In this document: piece after piece, positions 12,700 through 23,400 of the stretch
Layout of the letters: the number at the start of each line of letters is the position of its first letter
Numbering within the stretch: the stretch's first letter is position 1
NCBI RefSeq assembly: GCF_932526225.1
Contig: NC_064043.1
Span: forward strand, 9,229,501-9,293,500
Length of the DNA stretch: 64,000 nucleotides
Direction of reading: 5' to 3'
Origin: Nematostella vectensis
Taxonomy: Eukaryota > Cnidaria > Anthozoa > Actiniaria > Edwardsiidae
Position numbers and translations under genes: made by a program
The notes under the pieces: generated by a model
What the model saw: only the letters and a program-made list of their open reading frames with translations
Told to the model about the DNA's origin: nothing
The model's database searches: none

Positions 12700-15510
12700 T
12701 CCTGCTCTACCCCATAAACTAACCCACCCCAACCACACCCTGTGCTATCCTGCTCTACCCCATAAACTATCCCACCCCAACCACACCCTGTGCTATCCTG
12801 CTCTACCCCATAAACTAACCCACCCCATCCACACCCTGTCCTATCCTGCTCTACCCCATAGACTAACCCACCCCAACCACACCCTGTGCTATCCTGCTCT
12901 ACCCCATAAACTGAACCACCCCATCCACACCCTGTCCTATCCAGCTCTACCCCATAAACTAACCCACCCCACCCACACCCTGTGCTATCCTGCTCTACCC
13001 CATAAACTAACCCACCCCAACCACACCCGGTCCTATCCCGTTCTACCCCATAAACTAACCCACCCCATCCACACCCTGTGCTATCCTGCTCTACCCCATA
13101 AACTAACCCACCCCATCCACATCCTGTCCTATCCTGCTCTACCCCATAAACTAACCCACCCCAACCACACCCGGTCCTATCCTGTTCTACCCCATAAACT
13201 AACCCACCCCACCCACACCCTGTGCTATCCTGCTCTACCCCATAAACTAACCCACCCCATCCACACCCTGTCCTATCCTGCTCTACCCCATAAACTAACC
13301 CACCCCATCCACACCCTGTGCTATCCTGCTCTACCCCATAAGCTAACCCACCCCAACCACACCCGGTCCTATCCCGTTCTACCCCATAAACTAACCCACC
13401 CTAATCACACCCTGTGCTATCCTGCTCTACCCCATAAACTAATCCACCCCAACCACACCCTGTCCTATCCTGCTCTACCCCATAAACTAACCCACCCCAA
13501 CCACACCCTGTGCTATCCTGCTCTACCCCATTAACTAACCAACCCCAACCACACCCTGTGCTATCCTGCTCTACCCCATAAACTAACCCACCCCAACCAC
13601 ACCCTGTGCTATCCTGCTCTACCCCAGAAACTAACCCACCCAAACCACACCCTGTGCTATCCTGCTCTACCCCATAAACTAACCCACCCCAACCACACCC
13701 TGTGCTATCCTGCTCTACCCCATAAACTAACCCACCCCAACCACACCCTGTGCTATCCTGCTCTACCCCATAAACTAACCTACCCCAACCACACACTGTG
13801 CTATCCTGCTCTACCCCATAAACTAACCCACCCCAACCACACCCTGTGCTATCCTGCTCTACCCCATAAACTAACCTACCCCAACCACACCCTGTCCTAT
13901 CCTGCTCTACCCCATAAACTGAACCACCCCAACCACACACTGTGCTATCCTGCTCCACCCTATACACTAATCCACCCAACCACACCCTGTGGTATCCTAC
14001 CCTCTACTCAATAAAATAACCCACCCCATCCACACCCTATCGTATCCTACCCTCTACTCAATAAAATAACCCACCCCATCCACACCCTGCCCTATCCTGC
14101 TCTATTTTATAAACTGACCCACCCCAACCACACCCTGTGCTATCCTGCTCCACCCCATAAACTAACCCACCCCAACCACACCCTGTGCTATCCTGCTCTA
14201 CCCCATAAACTAACCCACCCCAACCACACCCTGTCCTATCCTGCTCTACCCCATAAACTAACCCACCCCAACCACACCCTGTGCTATCCTGCTCTACCCC
14301 ATAAACTATCCCACCCCAACCACACCCTGTGCTATCCTGCTCTACCCCATAAACTAACCCACCTCATCCACACCCTGTCCTATCCTGCTCTACCCCATAA
14401 ACTAACCCACCCCAACCACACCCTGTGCTATCCTGCTCTACCCCATAAACTGAACCACCCCATCCACACCCTGTGCTATCCTGCTCTACCCCATAAACTA
14501 ACCCACCCCACCCACACCCTGTGCTATCCTGCTCTACCCCATAAACTAACCCACCCCAACCACACCCGGTCCTATCCCGTTCTACCCCATAAACTAACCC
14601 ACCCCATCCACACCCTGTGCTATCCTGCTTTACCCCATAAACTAACCCACCCCATCCACATCCTGTCCTATCCTGCTCTACCCCATAAACTAACCCACCC
14701 CAACCACACCCGGTCGTATCCTGTTCTACCCCATAAACTAACCCACCCCACCCACACCCTGTGCTATCCTGCTCTACCCCATAAACTAACCCACCCCATC
14801 CACACCCTGTCCTATCCTGCTCTACCCCATAAACTAACCCACCCCATCCACACCCTGTGCTATCCTGCTCTACCCCATAAGCTAACCCACCCCAACCACA
14901 CCCGGTCCTATCCCGTTCTACCCCATAAACTAACCCACCCTAATCACACCCTGTGCTATCCTGCTCTACCCCATAAACTAATCCACCCCAACCACACCCT
15001 GTCCTATCCTGCTCTACCCCATAAACTAACCCACCCCAACCACACCCTGTGCTATCCTGCTCTACCCCATTAACTAACCAACCCCAACCACACCCTGTGC
15101 TATCCTGCTCTACCCCATAAACTAACCCACCCCAACCACACCCTGTGCTATCCTGCTCTACCCCAGAAACTAACCCACCCAAACCACACCCTGTGCTATC
15201 CTGCTCTACCCCATAAACTAACCCACCCCAACCACACCCTGTGCTATCCTGCTCTACCCCATAAACTAACCCACCCCAACCACACCCTGTGCTATCCTGC
15301 TCTACCCCATAAACTAACCTACCCCAACCACACACTGTGCTATCCTGCTCTACCCCATAAACTAACCCACCCCAACCACACCCTGTGCTATCCTGCTCTA
15401 CCCCATAAACTAACCTACCCCAACCACACCCTGTCCTATCCTGCTCTACCCCATAAACTGAACCACCCCAACCACACACTGTGCTATCCTGCTCCACCCT
15501 ATACACTAAC
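12700..15510. repeat. second higher-order duplication, offset 1539 bp
   Basis: The block from about 12.70 to 13.97 kb is repeated at about 14.24-15.51 kb with a constant offset of 1539. This is 32 units plus 3, explained by two 50-bp units and one single-base deletion (CCACCCAACC for CCACCCCAACC) lying between the copies. Rare shared variants (AAACTATCCC, CCCATTAACT, CCCAGAAACT, GTGGGTAG-type ends) confirm homology. Confidence 0.8.
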
Positions 15511-16040
15511 CCACCCCAACCACACCCTGTGCTATCCTGCTCTACCCTATTTTATCATACACCAACTCTTTCCAAGTATTAAAATTGAAACCACTACTAG
15601 TATGTAGTGATTTTCTACTTCGGACTGTCTGTTATCCGATGAAACCACTGTTTTGGAAAATTTTCATCGACCACAAATCACCTTTAAAAAAAAAGAACAT
15701 GCTATTTAATAAGCAGCTTACTAACCTCGATGATTCGGTCATGCCGGAAAATATAAATAGTATCAAAGTTTGGCTTTTGCGCATCGGCTCTCGGATAATA
15801 AGAAGGAAGTACAATATTTAGGCACAGCCTAAAGCGGAGAGCCATCATTTTAGAGATAATTTATTCTGAAACTCTAAATGCTATGCTATAAAATAAGGGT
15901 TGAGTTTCTTTTAGAATTAGCAGCAAGAAGATTCATAACAATTTTTTTTCATTTAAGCTTATTCCAATATGAAACATTTAAAGGAGAACTATGCCTTTGT
16001 GGTAAACATATAATAAGAGCCGTATTGATTTCAATTCACG

Positions 16041-16046
16041 TTTATT
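16041..16046 (-). terminator. poly(A) signal of the cysteine-rich gene
   Basis: AATAAA on the minus strand, about 66 bases after the stop codon at 16112. Likely signal for the secreted cysteine-rich protein gene. Confidence 0.5.
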
Positions 16047-16111
16047 TCACAGGACTCTACATCAAACCCATATTACATGGATATATAATATATCACACTA
16101 ATATATGCTGT

Positions 16112-17552
16112 TCAAGGACACAGATTTTTTAGGATGCTGGAGGTTTCGAAACTCATTTTGACTTCTTTGCCAATCTCAAGAAGCATGTTCTTGTATTTTT
16201 GCAGAGGTTTGGAGCTGTTGCAGTTGATGGAGTTGTTGAGGAAGCAGCGGAAATATTCGTTTATAGCGCCACAATCACCTGTGGTGTGTTCCCTCATGTA
16301 CGCGCGCATTTTGTTGACACACCTCTCGTTCAGTGACTTCACGCATCTGGCCTCTTCAGCGGACTCAAATGTCACTGAGAATGATTCATAAAGGTATGAG
16401 CTCAAAAGGACATAATGTAGATATCCTTGTTGTCATGGAAATGTCAACACAGTCATGGAAATGCAGCTGTAGTCATAGAGATGACAGTGTAGTCTTAGAG
16501 ATTTGACTGTAGTCTTTGGAGATGATAGTGTAGTCATGAAAATGTCGTCATTCTAGTCATGGAAATGTAGCCGTAGTCATGGAGATGTAGCTGTTGTCAT
16601 GGGGATAAAAATGTTATCACAGGGATGTCATCGTAGTTGTTAAACCATGGTTCCGCTCCCCAAAATTTTTATTATTTTACTTACCGCTCTTCAAGTCTGT
16701 TTCGGGCCTCTTTAATTCTGATAAGGTAAAAAAATGGAAAATGATTAGCTATAAAAACATGTTATGGACATTTTCCAAACTCGCCTTTTGCCGACGCATT
16801 TTGTGTCATTTAATGCCTTTTTGGTATCACTTTATAGGTGCAAGAATATTAAATGCGAGGATCAGCGAGGGATGGAGGAAGTGTATCAAAGAGTTTAATG
16901 TCGCCAAATTCAATTTTCGTCTCGACATTTATTCTCACTATACAAATTTTTAAAATTCAAATCTCGAGAAATCGCAAAAATCGTGGTAGTGAAGCAAAAC
17001 GGTAAAAAGATGTCGTTCCAAACCTAAGGAAGCCGCTTCCAGTAAAGAGGCATCAGTGTCATGGCACACTCCAGTTTTCTTGTCGAACTCTACTCTCTCT
17101 GACACGAAATATCTCAGTCCCTTGAGTGGGGAGGAATCGCACCATAGATTGTCTGGTCTTTCCATACATTGCACCCAGTCCTGAAAGCGGAAAAATGAAT
17201 AGGTTTCATCTTCATTTGCTTATATCAGTGCTATATGGGCCATGACACTTGTCGCTTCGAAACCTCAAACGATTGTCTTAATGTCTCTTAATATCTTGCT
17301 CCAACACCAGTATTTCGAGGCCAATTGGATAAGATCGATTCTAAAGGTATAGGACCTTTTTAAATATTTAAAAGTTCGCCTTACTTGGTAAGCTTTGCAG
17401 TAATCCGCCATGTTTTCAGACAAAACCATCTCATCCTTTAGGATCTTGACGCACTCATTGAGAATATTAACTTCTTCCTTTTGGGTGCACATGAGGGAGA
17501 GCGTTGGAGAAACCAGCAGCAGATATGTCGCAGCAGCCAAAACTAAATACAT
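16112..17552 (-). CDS. small secreted cysteine-rich protein, 206 aa
   Basis: Four coding exons on the minus strand: 17552-17385, 17180-17024, 16717-16685 and 16374-16112. Exon lengths give 621 nt with consistent phases. The N-terminus MYLVLAAATYLLLVSPTLSL is a clear signal peptide, and the rest is soluble with 11 cysteines outside it (contexts ECVK, DYCKAY, QCMERP, LWCDSS, GVCHD, RCVKS, ERCVN, GDCGA, FRCFL, INCNS, plus LMCTQ). Spaced cysteines and charged helices recall secreted invertebrate domains such as DUF19/T20D4.11-like or 27-kDa hemolymph-type proteins, but I cannot assign a family. The third exon is only 33 nt and is supported by CAG and GTAAGT sites. The donor after exon 2 (TTAG|GTTTGG) is weak, so that joint is the least certain part. 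Confidence 0.6.
16425..16625. repeat. intronic minisatellite, about 22-30 bp unit
   Basis: Degenerate copies of GTAGTCATGGAAATG / GTAGTCATAGAGATG, about nine in all, inside the intron between exons 3 and 4 of the cysteine-rich gene. It does not contain the splice site sequence. Confidence 0.7.
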
Positions 17553-17559
17553 CTTGCTT

Positions 17560-19285
17560 ATCTTGAATAAAATAAGAAATGATATGATTTAAACGAAGTC
17601 CGGGCGGATATAGGTCTTAGTTCTCGCCATATATATTGGTTTATATATTTGGTGCCGCCTTCTTTGGGTCAGTAAAAAAGCGACTGGGGAGCTAAATGAA
17701 TGAGTAACTTCTACAACATCTTGGTTGTAGAGATGGGGGATATATAATGTCAAGTGAAAAAAGAAAACAGAAACATCCAAACAGCATGTTTAGATTCACA
17801 TTCATCAATTTGTAAGAAAACAAATTGAATAAAAATGGAAAAATAATCTCACACCAATATATTCCAATAGTTCTATAGGATATTGGATATTCCTACCTTT
17901 GGCGCTTTACTCACTATAAAACGGTGCTTCTCTATTCTGGTGAAGATCCAAAATGACTCTTGTTAAACAGCACAGCGATGATTTAAACAGAGGGAGCTTT
18001 TTAATTACAACGTCGATTGATTGTTTACTTAAACTCTCACCTTGTTGGCCCCGTTTTTCATCTCATAACGATCTTCTTGTATCAAGGGCTAGACACCTTC
18101 CAATTAGTGTTAGCGGTCTGAGCTAAAAGCGTAAAGCCTTTTTTGTTTTACAAATAGTTGTTAAAAACGTTCGTCGTTTTTTATTGAATAGAGACTTCAA
18201 ATAAACTTTTTTAACAAGAAAATTGTTTTGTAGTATCACTTGATTAATTGTAAATTTGTATACACAAGACCACGTTTATTGCAGTTTATTCAACAAAGTT
18301 TGTCAATCGCTATAGGAAGCGGCTACTGTCTTTATCATTTTTATCCATTAAGCCTCTGCCAAAGATTTTTTATAACCATATAATAAAGCACAAAGATAAT
18401 AATTGCGATACTTTTTAAAAACAGAAAACGTATGGATGTTTTTCCCAGATTCCTTTTGCTGTAATGTAAAGTAGAACGTTGAGATCATCTATCTTTAATG
18501 GTGCTTCGAAGTAAAATATAGAAGTCATCTTTGAGCTATGTGACGTTTATATTGATCGTGGATTAACTTGTCTCATTCGATAACACTAATACGCCTAGTT
18601 TAGTTACCAAGGAACATATAACAAAAGAAGGGAGGTAGCGTTCAAATGACTCCTCTTACTGAGTTCCATCTTAATGAATAAAAGGTCCCCCTTTGCGTCA
18701 TTTCGCGGGGGTTTGTGAATCCAGTGTAGGCGCGCTGTGTTGACACAGCGGTGGACAATTTACACGATTCCGTCATGAGATCTTTGTTGCCTTGCAACAA
18801 ACACTTGAAAAAGTATCATTAAGTCTAAAGATCTAGACTACAGTCAGCCTTATTCCTATGCGGACACCCTCGGGATATGAAGAAGGTGTGGGTTTAGTTT
18901 AACCTTGCAGAAAAGATACGGTTCTAATTATGGGTAACATGACTAGCAGTTAACTAATATTGCACTCTACCCCGCAGAATTTTGCAAAACGAAAATACTA
19001 GTTACACATTTCAAAGATGTTATTTGTACGCTTTGTACGCTTATTATTTGTTTAAAGAGTTATTTGTACGCTTATTTTTAAAACATCTCTCGCCTGTTCC
19101 ATAACGGAGGCACACACACTATTTTGTTTTGCGCTTTTATAGAGAAACACTTATTTATCATATAATTTATAATAAAAATTATTATATCAACAGATGTCAA
19201 AATTATAATAATCAAAATTAGTTAAATGAGAAATACATTTCTCTTATCTTTTAGCAAAAAATATATAAACCTTTATTCAAATCAC
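17560..19285. other. intergenic, no gene recognised
   Basis: AT-rich sequence upstream of the cysteine-rich gene; presumably includes its promoter. No exon-like open frame with splice signals was recognised on either strand. Confidence 0.5.
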
Positions 19286-19290
19286 ACTTG

Positions 19291-19413
19291 TGGTCTATCA
19301 ACAATGCTGCATTTTGATTGGCTGACCCTAGTGGTCTATCAACAATGCTGCATTTTGATTGGCTGACCCTAGTGGTCTATCAACAATGCTGCATTTTGAT
19401 TGGCTGACCCTCT
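19291..19413. repeat. three perfect copies of a 41-bp unit
   Basis: Three head-to-tail copies of TGGTCTATCAACAATGCTGC + ATTTTGATTGGCTGACCCTA + G, essentially identical. Each carries a CCAAT-box-like ATTGG. Lies about 1 kb beyond the 3' end of the mucin-like gene. Confidence 0.9.
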
Positions 19414-19502
19414 AGTGCGCTATCAAAAGAACACCGGATTTGAAAGCCAAAAACAGCAAATGACCAGACCAGACGACGTTTTTGGCTATACAAGTTGACC
19501 TG

Positions 19503-19637
19503 GATATAGTGACCTCTCCCTCGCAGCCGTTTAGGACTCGTCACGCTTAATAACTGGTTACTGGGGTTACTGGGGTTCAGGCAACACCTAGGGTGAGGAG
19601 TCCAGAACGGCTGCCAGGGAGACTAAATATAGTGTGA
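19503..19637. mobile_element. imperfect inverted repeat, MITE-like
   Basis: The arms GTGACCTCTCCCTCGCAGCC...GACTCGTCAC (about 19508-19545) and GTGAGGAGTCC...GGCTGCCAGGGAGAC (about 19592-19624) are reverse complements with a few mismatches. Between them lies a doubled GGTTACTGG motif. No target duplication was identified. A G-homopolymer run follows at about 19801-19819. Confidence 0.45.
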
Positions 19638-20361
19638 TTTGACTAAAAAATATTCCTTTAGCCTTCGGTCTCATCGTCTTTTGACTAAGAGATCGTAAAC
19701 TCGAGAAATAGTTGTTAAATATAAAACTCTATTCCATTAAAAACTATTATTAAAATTCTCATTGTATTTTTGGCGTAATATAGCACAGGACCGTAGCCAG
19801 GGGGGGGGGGGGGGGGGGAGGGGGAGGGAGGGAGGTCGGCTATCATGAAGGGACAGTTAGTACCACTGCGAGCTGGGACGTGCTACTTAGAAATTTAAAT
19901 GTTATTTTCCTTTCTATATTACCTACAATGCTTTGTATGTGGCTTTAAAGAAATATATTCATATCTGAATGAATACCTACGCCAGCTTTTGTATGGTCAA
20001 ATTCTGAATTTCTTTTTCTATAACACATCTCTGCGTGATCTTGTCTTGTTTTCTTTTTAAGGGAAGCAGGGAACGGCAAACCGTCACTTTCTCATTCGAG
20101 CCGTAATAGTCTTGTTTGAACGCTAAATAGCATTTTCTCTGACGTTTACACAAAACATTAATGCTTTCCAAGCGCGAACCTTTCGTTTATATTTTCATCA
20201 GTGTTTACTTTTTTATCTATCTTCCCATAATTCGCCTTTCAAACAAAAATCCACAGGACTCCCAAATGCAGATTGCTCGTTTCCTTGGCAAATTATAGCC
20301 TATCCTCCCAGACAGCTTACAAATATCCTCTGCCAAGACACATTTTCTTCTTATTTCGATC

Positions 20362-20367
20362 TTTATT
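20362..20367 (-). terminator. candidate poly(A) signal of the mucin-like gene
   Basis: Minus-strand AATAAA about 100 bases after the stop. A second AATAAA (20467-20462) overlaps the stop codon itself. Confidence 0.4.
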
Positions 20368-20462
20368 TGCGTACGGTTTCTTTAATCTTCTTCACTTACT
20401 TCAAAGATTTTCCCAATAATTTTCAACTTTTCTAGACATGCATATCTTTTCCATATTAGCCT

Positions 20463-23400
20463 TTATTCTTCGTTCTCTTTCTTATCTTTCGCATCAGTAA
20501 GATCCCCAAAAGACATTGCAGGGTTATCATACGCATGCGCAGTATTGCCCCCCTCTTTCTCTTTCGCGCCTTTCTCCCCCTCACTGGCCACCACAATGTC
20601 GTCCGACTTCAACTTCGGTACATCCCACTCGGGCAACCTCCCCATGGTGAACCCCCCTTGATTGGTGTCCCCCCCTTGTCCTGCCCCACCCGTGTCGTCC
20701 AAACGGAAGCTCTGATGATACGGCACTACAGCCTCGTCATACTCCTTATCGCCAGGAAGATCATTCACCGCATCAATCTCCTGCGCATGACCATAGAAAT
20801 CCACACGGTAATAAGTCGCCCGCGGAATTCCCGCGAACCTCTTCAGCTCCACCTCAGAATCCTGGCCCATCGTAAACCTGCCTGAAGTTTTGTCTTTACG
20901 GCAGCGATGGCACAGGACGATCACCCCCACGATGAAGATCAAACCCATCAGCGCCCCAAAACTGACGTAAAGTATAAACGCAAGGCCTTTTGTGGAAGGC
21001 TCAGTAGGGGCCACGCCCGTGGCATGAGGCTCCACTACATCTACTTTAAGGGCCTTGTACTGCCTCCCCTGACTTTCGACTACTATAGCATCATTTTTCA
21101 CGGCTTCCTCTAAGCGCTGAGTTACGTTTCGTTCCTCAGCGTTCTGCACGGTCACAGTGGCCTTGATGGACCCGCATTCCAGTTCGCCGACCTTGATGTC
21201 GTCTGGACTGATGCGTAAAGCTTTGGCAAGTACAGCTTTGAGCGCGTCCCTGAAGTCTTTCTTTGTTTCGTCGTCAGCTAGCACAACGGCGCAGTCCCCC
21301 TCTAGGGTTATCTCGTACGTTTGGGACGAGACCGGAGTGGTGGGTGTAGGAGCAGAAGTCGGCGTGGTGACTGAACTCGAGGTCGGTATCCTCCACGAAG
21401 ATGTAGAGGGTAAGATGGAGGTGGAAGTCATAATGCTCGAAGGTTCTAGCACATTCCTTGTACTTGTGGCTCTGTGGATACTTGTTAATATAGGGGTGGA
21501 GTGTGAAGAAACCAAGAGCTTGCTGCTCGTCTGTTTGACCCCAGGGACAATGCTTGTAGAGATTAATCGAGTGATCAAAAGCGTTGTCTCCTTCCTAGAA
21601 CGTTCTACTGATATGGAAGACTTGATCAACTTTGTAGATGCAAATACGGAGGCAGAACTGCTCTTTGGGATTTGTGACACTCTTATGCTAGACATGATAG
21701 ATTTTGATTTCATCGCTGTTGATACTTCAGCTTGTGAGGACATGAGGAGTGATGGCTCATGGGAGCTTGAAATAGTATAAGACTCACTTTTAGTGGCTCG
21801 AGCGGACTGGGACCTTATCATAGTAGATGTGAAATCACTTGCTCCTATATGGTAACTTGAAGAAAATCTAGACAAGGATTCACTGATGGTTGGAGTAGAC
21901 TCTAAATACACCCTCGATTGTTCTTCAGATGTGGATACAGTTGCTTGCGTAGAGAAGATTGCACTTGATTGGACAGAGGGGGGTGCTGAATGGATAGAGC
22001 GAGAAACACTTGCTTGAGTAGACAGGGTTAAGCTTGGCTGAACAGAGGGGTAATCACTTGATTGAACAGACGATATACTTGCAACGGCAGAAGGGGGTAC
22101 ACTTGCTTGAACAGAGGGGTAATCACTTCCTTGAACAGAAGAAACACTTGCAACGGCAGAAGGGGGTACGCTTGCCTGAATAGAGGGGTAATCACTTCCT
22201 TCAACAGAAGATACACTTGCAACAGCAGAAGGGGGTACGCTCGCCTGTATAGAGGGGTAATCACTTGCTTGAACAGAAGAAACACTTGCAACGGCAGAAG
22301 GGGGTACACTTGCTTGAACAGAGGGGTAATCACTTCCTTGAACAGAAGATATACTTGCAACGGCAGAAAGGGGTACACTTGCCTGAATAGAGGGGTAATC
22401 ACTTGCTTGAACAGAAGAAACACTTGCAACGGCAGAAGGGGGTACGCTTGCCTGAATAGAGGGGTAATCACTTCCTTGAACAGAAGATACACTTGCAACG
22501 GCAGAAGGGGGTACACTTGCTTGAACAGAGGGGTAATCACTTCCTTGAACAGAAGATACACTTGCAACGGCAGAAAGGGGTACACTTGCCTGAATAGAGG
22601 GGTAATCACTTGCTTGAACAGAAGAAACACTTGCAACGGCAGAAGGGGGTACGCTTGCCTGAATAGAGGGGTAATCACTTCCTTGAACAGAAGATACACT
22701 TGCAACGGCAGAAGGGGGTACACTTGCTTGAACAGAGGGGTAATCACTTGCTTGAACAGAAGAAACACTTGCAACGGCAGAAGGGGGTACGCTTGCCTGA
22801 ATAGAGGGGTAATCACTTCCTTGAACAGAAGCTACACTTGCAACGGCAAAAGGGGGTACGCTCGCCTGTATAGAGGGGTAATCAATTGCTTGAACAGAGG
22901 ATACACTTGCAACGGCAGAAGGGGGTACACTTGCCTGAATAAAGGCAGATTCACTCGCTTGCAACGAGGTTAACCCACTTGTTTGGGTAGAGGATCCTTT
23001 TTCCACGGCCGAGGAGGGTACGCTTGCTTGAATAGAAGGGTAATCACTTTCTTGAACAGAAGATACACTTGCAATGGCAGAAGGGTTTACACTTGCTAGA
23101 ACAGAGGATGACACACTTGCTTGAACAGCTACTGATGACACTGGGGAAGGCAAGATCGTAGGTACTTCTGATAGACTGACGGACGACCTGATACTCCCCA
23201 CATGTGACTGCGTTACCGCTTGTGAGGGCGTGATTATAATACCTAACGTCGCATTCATCACCCGCGCTGACGAGGACACCATAATGCCACGCGAAGTTTC
23301 CATAACAGTGGCACTATGCGTTGAATAAATTCCAAACGTTCCATTCGTCTCAGACGAGATTGATACATTTGGGTACGTTGTCCGTATTGGGTACGAAGTG

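Larger units (their letters stand above)
4270..15556. repeat. 48-bp satellite array, about 235 copies
   Basis: Near-uniform tandem array with units of the form CTATCCTGCTCTACCCCATA + AACTAACCCACCCCAACCAC + ACCCTGTG (48 bp). Common variants are TGTGCTAT/TGTCCTAT/TGCCCTAT, CATAAACT/CATGAACT and CCCCAACC/CCCCATCC. The plus strand is strongly C-rich, and the consensus unit has no AG dinucleotide. Because 48 is divisible by three, open frames extend for hundreds of codons on both strands (16-residue repeats such as VEQDSTGCGWGGLVYG on minus, THPNHTLSYPALPHKL on plus). These frames lack flanking exons or unique ends, so I do not call them genes. Confidence 0.97.

Noticed and set aside
4270-15556. 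CRISPR array
   Set aside because: The units are contiguous without spacers, and the context is a spliced eukaryotic genome.
22028-22973. Open frames of 262 codons (minus, other frame) and 303 codons (plus) over the mucin repeats
   Set aside because: They are shadows of the 69-bp coding repeat; the third frame continues in phase into unique exon sequence with a membrane segment.
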